Of a stretch of 57,773 nt of DNA, positions 55,991-57,773 are shown piece after piece. The notes under the pieces are model-generated. The model ran no database searches and had not been told where the DNA came from. It saw nothing but the letters and a program-made list of their open reading frames with translations. How positions within the stretch are numbered: position 1 is the first letter of the stretch; each line of letters opens with the position of its first letter. The translations under genes and the position numbers were made by a program. The DNA is from Methanosalsum natronophilum (GTDB taxonomy: Archaea > Halobacteriota > Methanosarcinia > Methanosarcinales > Methanosarcinaceae), in the NCBI RefSeq assembly GCF_024808815.1, contig NZ_JANUCS010000014.1, positions 1 through 57,773 of the forward strand. The letters are read 5' to 3'.

Positions 55991-57043
55991 ATGACCAATA
56001 GTGAACTGAACCAACGTGCTATCAGAGTACCTTTGGAGCGGGGAGAACATATCAGAAAAAAACTAGCTGACCAAAATATTATTGATAAGTCTAGAAAATT
56101 ACAGGTTAAGATAATTGATTCAAGAAAATTTTTAGAAATCCCTATAATAAAAGATATACCTGGATACAATATAGTCTTGCAGGATAACCCTGTTAGTTAC
56201 GGTCAGATGTTAACATTGAAATCAATTCTAAAAAATAAAATCAATAAGTCTGAACTCGACGAGTTACCTCGTGGGTGGCAAATCTTAGGTGATATTATTA
56301 TAGTGAGTATCTCTGATACGTTGAGCCATAAAAAAGAGTTGATTGCTGACAGCCTATTGCAATTATATCCTAAAATAAAATCGGTTGTTCAAGATTTTGG
56401 GATATCTGGCCAGTACAGAGTACCTTCCCGTACTCTAATTCGAGGAACTAAAACTGAAACTATACATAAAGAAAATGAATGCTACTATAAATTGGATGTT
56501 ACTAAAATTATGTTTTCTAAAGGTAACATGCATGAGCGAAAATTGATGGCAAATATTGGTTATAATGAAACTATAGTAGACATGTTTGCAGGTATTGGTT
56601 ATTTTACACTACAAATAGCTAAACATTCCAAACCCAAGCAAATAATTGCAATTGAAATTAATCCTGTATCTTTTAAGTACCTTCTAGAAAACATTGAACT
56701 CAATCAAGTTCAAGATAAAGTTATACCCATTAATGACGATTGTAGTAATGCTGCACCTGTTGGAATTGCTGATAGGGTCATTATGGGATATGTCGGGATA
56801 ACTCATGAATATTTAATATATGCCCTCAAGTCAATAAAAAATAGTGGGGGTATATTGCACTATCATGAAACTGTACCTGAACCTTTAATCGAAACTAGAC
56901 CTGTTGAAAGAGTTAAAGATGTTGCCCAAGAGCTGAACCTGGATATAGAACTTATAAGTAAAAGAAAAGTTAAAAAATATTCGCCCGGAATCTGGCATAC
57001 AGTTTTCGATTATAAAGTGAAAAATAAAAATAAAATTCAATAA
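55991..57043 (+). CDS. taw2: tRNA-Phe aminocarboxypropyltransferase Taw2 (Trm5/TYW2 family)
   Basis: 350 aa. An N-terminal D2/D3-like part precedes a Rossmann domain with DMFAGIGYFTLQIAKHS (near 197), IEINP (near 222), RVIMGYVGITHEYL (near 260) and LHYHETVPE (near 290). The MGYV and HYHETVPE blocks point to TYW2/Taw2 rather than Trm5. Taw2 transfers the aminocarboxypropyl group of SAM in wyosine synthesis at G37. Trm5 remains possible. No ribosome binding site before the ATG; a leaderless message is likely. Confidence 0.85.
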   Translation: MTNSELNQRAIRVPLERGEHIRKKLADQNIIDKSRKLQVKIIDSRKFLEIPIIKDIPGYNIVLQDNPVSYGQMLTLKSILKNKINKSELDELPRGWQILGDIIIVSISDTLSHKKELIADSLLQLYPKIKSVVQDFGISGQYRVPSRTLIRGTKTETIHKENECYYKLDVTKIMFSKGNMHERKLMANIGYNETIVDMFAGIGYFTLQIAKHSKPKQIIAIEINPVSFKYLLENIELNQVQDKVIPINDDCSNAAPVGIADRVIMGYVGITHEYLIYALKSIKNSGGILHYHETVPEPLIETRPVERVKDVAQELNLDIELISKRKVKKYSPGIWHTVFDYKVKNKNKIQ

Positions 57044-57088
57044 CAAGTTAAGCTTTTTATTTTGTAGCTAATGGGTGAAGACAACTAA

Positions 57089-57730
57089 ATGAGTGTAGGA
57101 ATCATCACAGTATTTGCAGTTATTATTATCTCTCTTTTGATTACTCGAGTGGCAACTATATATCTAACCTTAACAGGTTTGTCTCGAGAAATTGCGCGGT
57201 TCCAAGCGCGATCTGCATTAACTGGTGCTGGCTTTGCCACAACCGAGTCTGAGAAATTAATGACTCATCCCCTTAGAAGACGGATGCTCATGTTTCTAAT
57301 GCTCGTAGGTAATGCTGGAATTATTGCTGTTATTGCATCTACTGTCCTGATTTTTATTAATCCAGCTGAACAGACAGCTACCTCGTACCTTATGTATATT
57401 ATTGTTGGGCTAGGTATAATCCTCTTACTTACAAAAAATTCAACTGTAGACAAGGTGCTTAACAGAATAATAACTCATACGTTGAAACGATGGACAGATG
57501 TCGAAGTATCAGATACTGCAAATTTGATATATCTTGGTGCTGATTATCAAGTATCTGAACTTAAAGTGAACCCTGATGACTGGCTTGCAGGTAAAACTAT
57601 AAAGGAATTGAATTTAAGCGAAGAAGGTGTTTTGATATTGGGCATTCAAAAATATAACGGTGAATATATAGGTATACCGACAGCGTCACTAAATTGCTGT
57701 AAAATTATAATTAGTCCTGTACCTTATTAG
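57089..57730 (+). CDS. Membrane protein with RCK_C (TrkA-C) domain, C-terminus disrupted
   Basis: 213 aa as read. Membrane segments at about 5-25, 70-90 and 100-118 are followed by an RCK_C domain (about 147-205: YQVSELKVNPDDWLAGKTIKEL, EEGVLILGIQ). The domain normally ends with a GD-hhh-YG strand and a polar tail. Here the frame reads LNCCKIIISPVPY and then stops. The next frame beyond it encodes LLEFDQKPQ, a plausible natural tail, so two or more small indels near 57687-57725 seem to have broken the end. It could be a decaying gene or a sequence error. Confidence 0.65.
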   Translation: MSVGIITVFAVIIISLLITRVATIYLTLTGLSREIARFQARSALTGAGFATTESEKLMTHPLRRRMLMFLMLVGNAGIIAVIASTVLIFINPAEQTATSYLMYIIVGLGIILLLTKNSTVDKVLNRIITHTLKRWTDVEVSDTANLIYLGADYQVSELKVNPDDWLAGKTIKELNLSEEGVLILGIQKYNGEYIGIPTASLNCCKIIISPVPY

Positions 57731-57773
57731 AGTTCGATCAAAAACCTCAAAAAGAAGGTACAGGACATGAATG

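Noticed and set aside
57728-57773. Pyrrolysine read-through of the TAG at the end of the RCK_C gene
   Set aside because: The sequence after the TAG in that frame (SSIKNLKKK) does not resemble the expected tail, while another frame does; a frame change is the better explanation.

Overview
This 57.8 kb window comes from an A+T-rich archaeal chromosome, very probably a methanogen or methane-metabolising member of the Methanosarcinales. The first 8.6 kb is a complete acetyl-CoA decarbonylase/synthase (ACDS) operon, cdhA-cdhB-cdhC-cooC-cdhD-cdhE, on the minus strand. The remainder is archaeal housekeeping: an AksA-type homocitrate synthase (coenzyme B pathway), MptE, archaeal shikimate kinase, archaeal CobT, RpoF, L21e, Pus10, TrmY, Trm1, Taw2, SepF, LSm and an ASH-Ski2-type helicase. 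TATA/BRE-like promoters and leaderless-looking starts are also archaeal. I see no CRISPR array, insertion sequence, integrase or rRNA, so this is core chromosome and not a mobile island.

Layout. 0.6-8.6 kb: ACDS operon with its shared upstream region. 9.0-11.0 kb (+): AN1-finger rhomboid, an unknown protein and a NYN-domain protein. 11.0-17.2 kb (-): homocitrate synthase, LarB, NAD kinase, an IMPase/FBPase-like phosphatase, type II GAPDH, CooT and a DUF89 protein. 17.3-21.9 kb: FKBP isomerase, then an ABC exporter made of a plain permease, a permease fused to a PrsW-type protease, and a divergent ATPase. 22.2-33.5 kb (mostly -): tRNA-Glu, an iron-sulfur-type winged-helix protein, LSm, DUF3467, Ski2-like helicase, a KaiC/Rad55-like protein (+), nucleoside phosphorylase, DUF373, MptE and IleRS. 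33.7-44.9 kb (mostly +): PUA protein, SepF, ZPR1, ProRS, CobT, intron-containing tRNA-Trp, shikimate kinase, chorismate mutase, PurE, a NikR-like regulator, a sugar epimerase and a two-gene 2-oxoacid:ferredoxin oxidoreductase. 45.0-50.3 kb (-): the translation cluster TrmY/Pus10/L21e/RpoF/DUF655/KsgA/HemK-like methyltransferase. 50.4-57.7 kb: phosphoesterase, MgtC/DUF4010 protein, Trm1, regulators, DUF2110, Taw2 and a RCK_C-type membrane protein.

How the genes work together. ACDS links the methyl-tetrahydropterin pathway to acetyl-CoA; 2-oxoacid oxidoreductase and GAPDH carry carbon onward; AksA, MptE and CobT make methanogenic cofactors. Several nickel-related genes (cdhA/C, cooC, cooT, larB) lie within 16 kb of one another. 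Many genes act on tRNA or rRNA, including a tRNA-Trp intron that is a readable box C/D guide RNA for the same tRNA.

The least expected observations are: (i) three well-formed genes (rhomboid, NYN, MgtC) with no ATG, GTG or TTG at the place their protein must begin, each instead with an ATA or GTA codon behind a Shine-Dalgarno-like sequence; (ii) the ABC permease-PrsW fusion; (iii) a NikR-like protein that has lost the three histidine nickel ligands; (iv) a KaiC-like protein without a P-loop; and (v) a channel-like gene whose RCK_C tail appears broken by small indels. All calls were made by reading the sequence; no database search was run.
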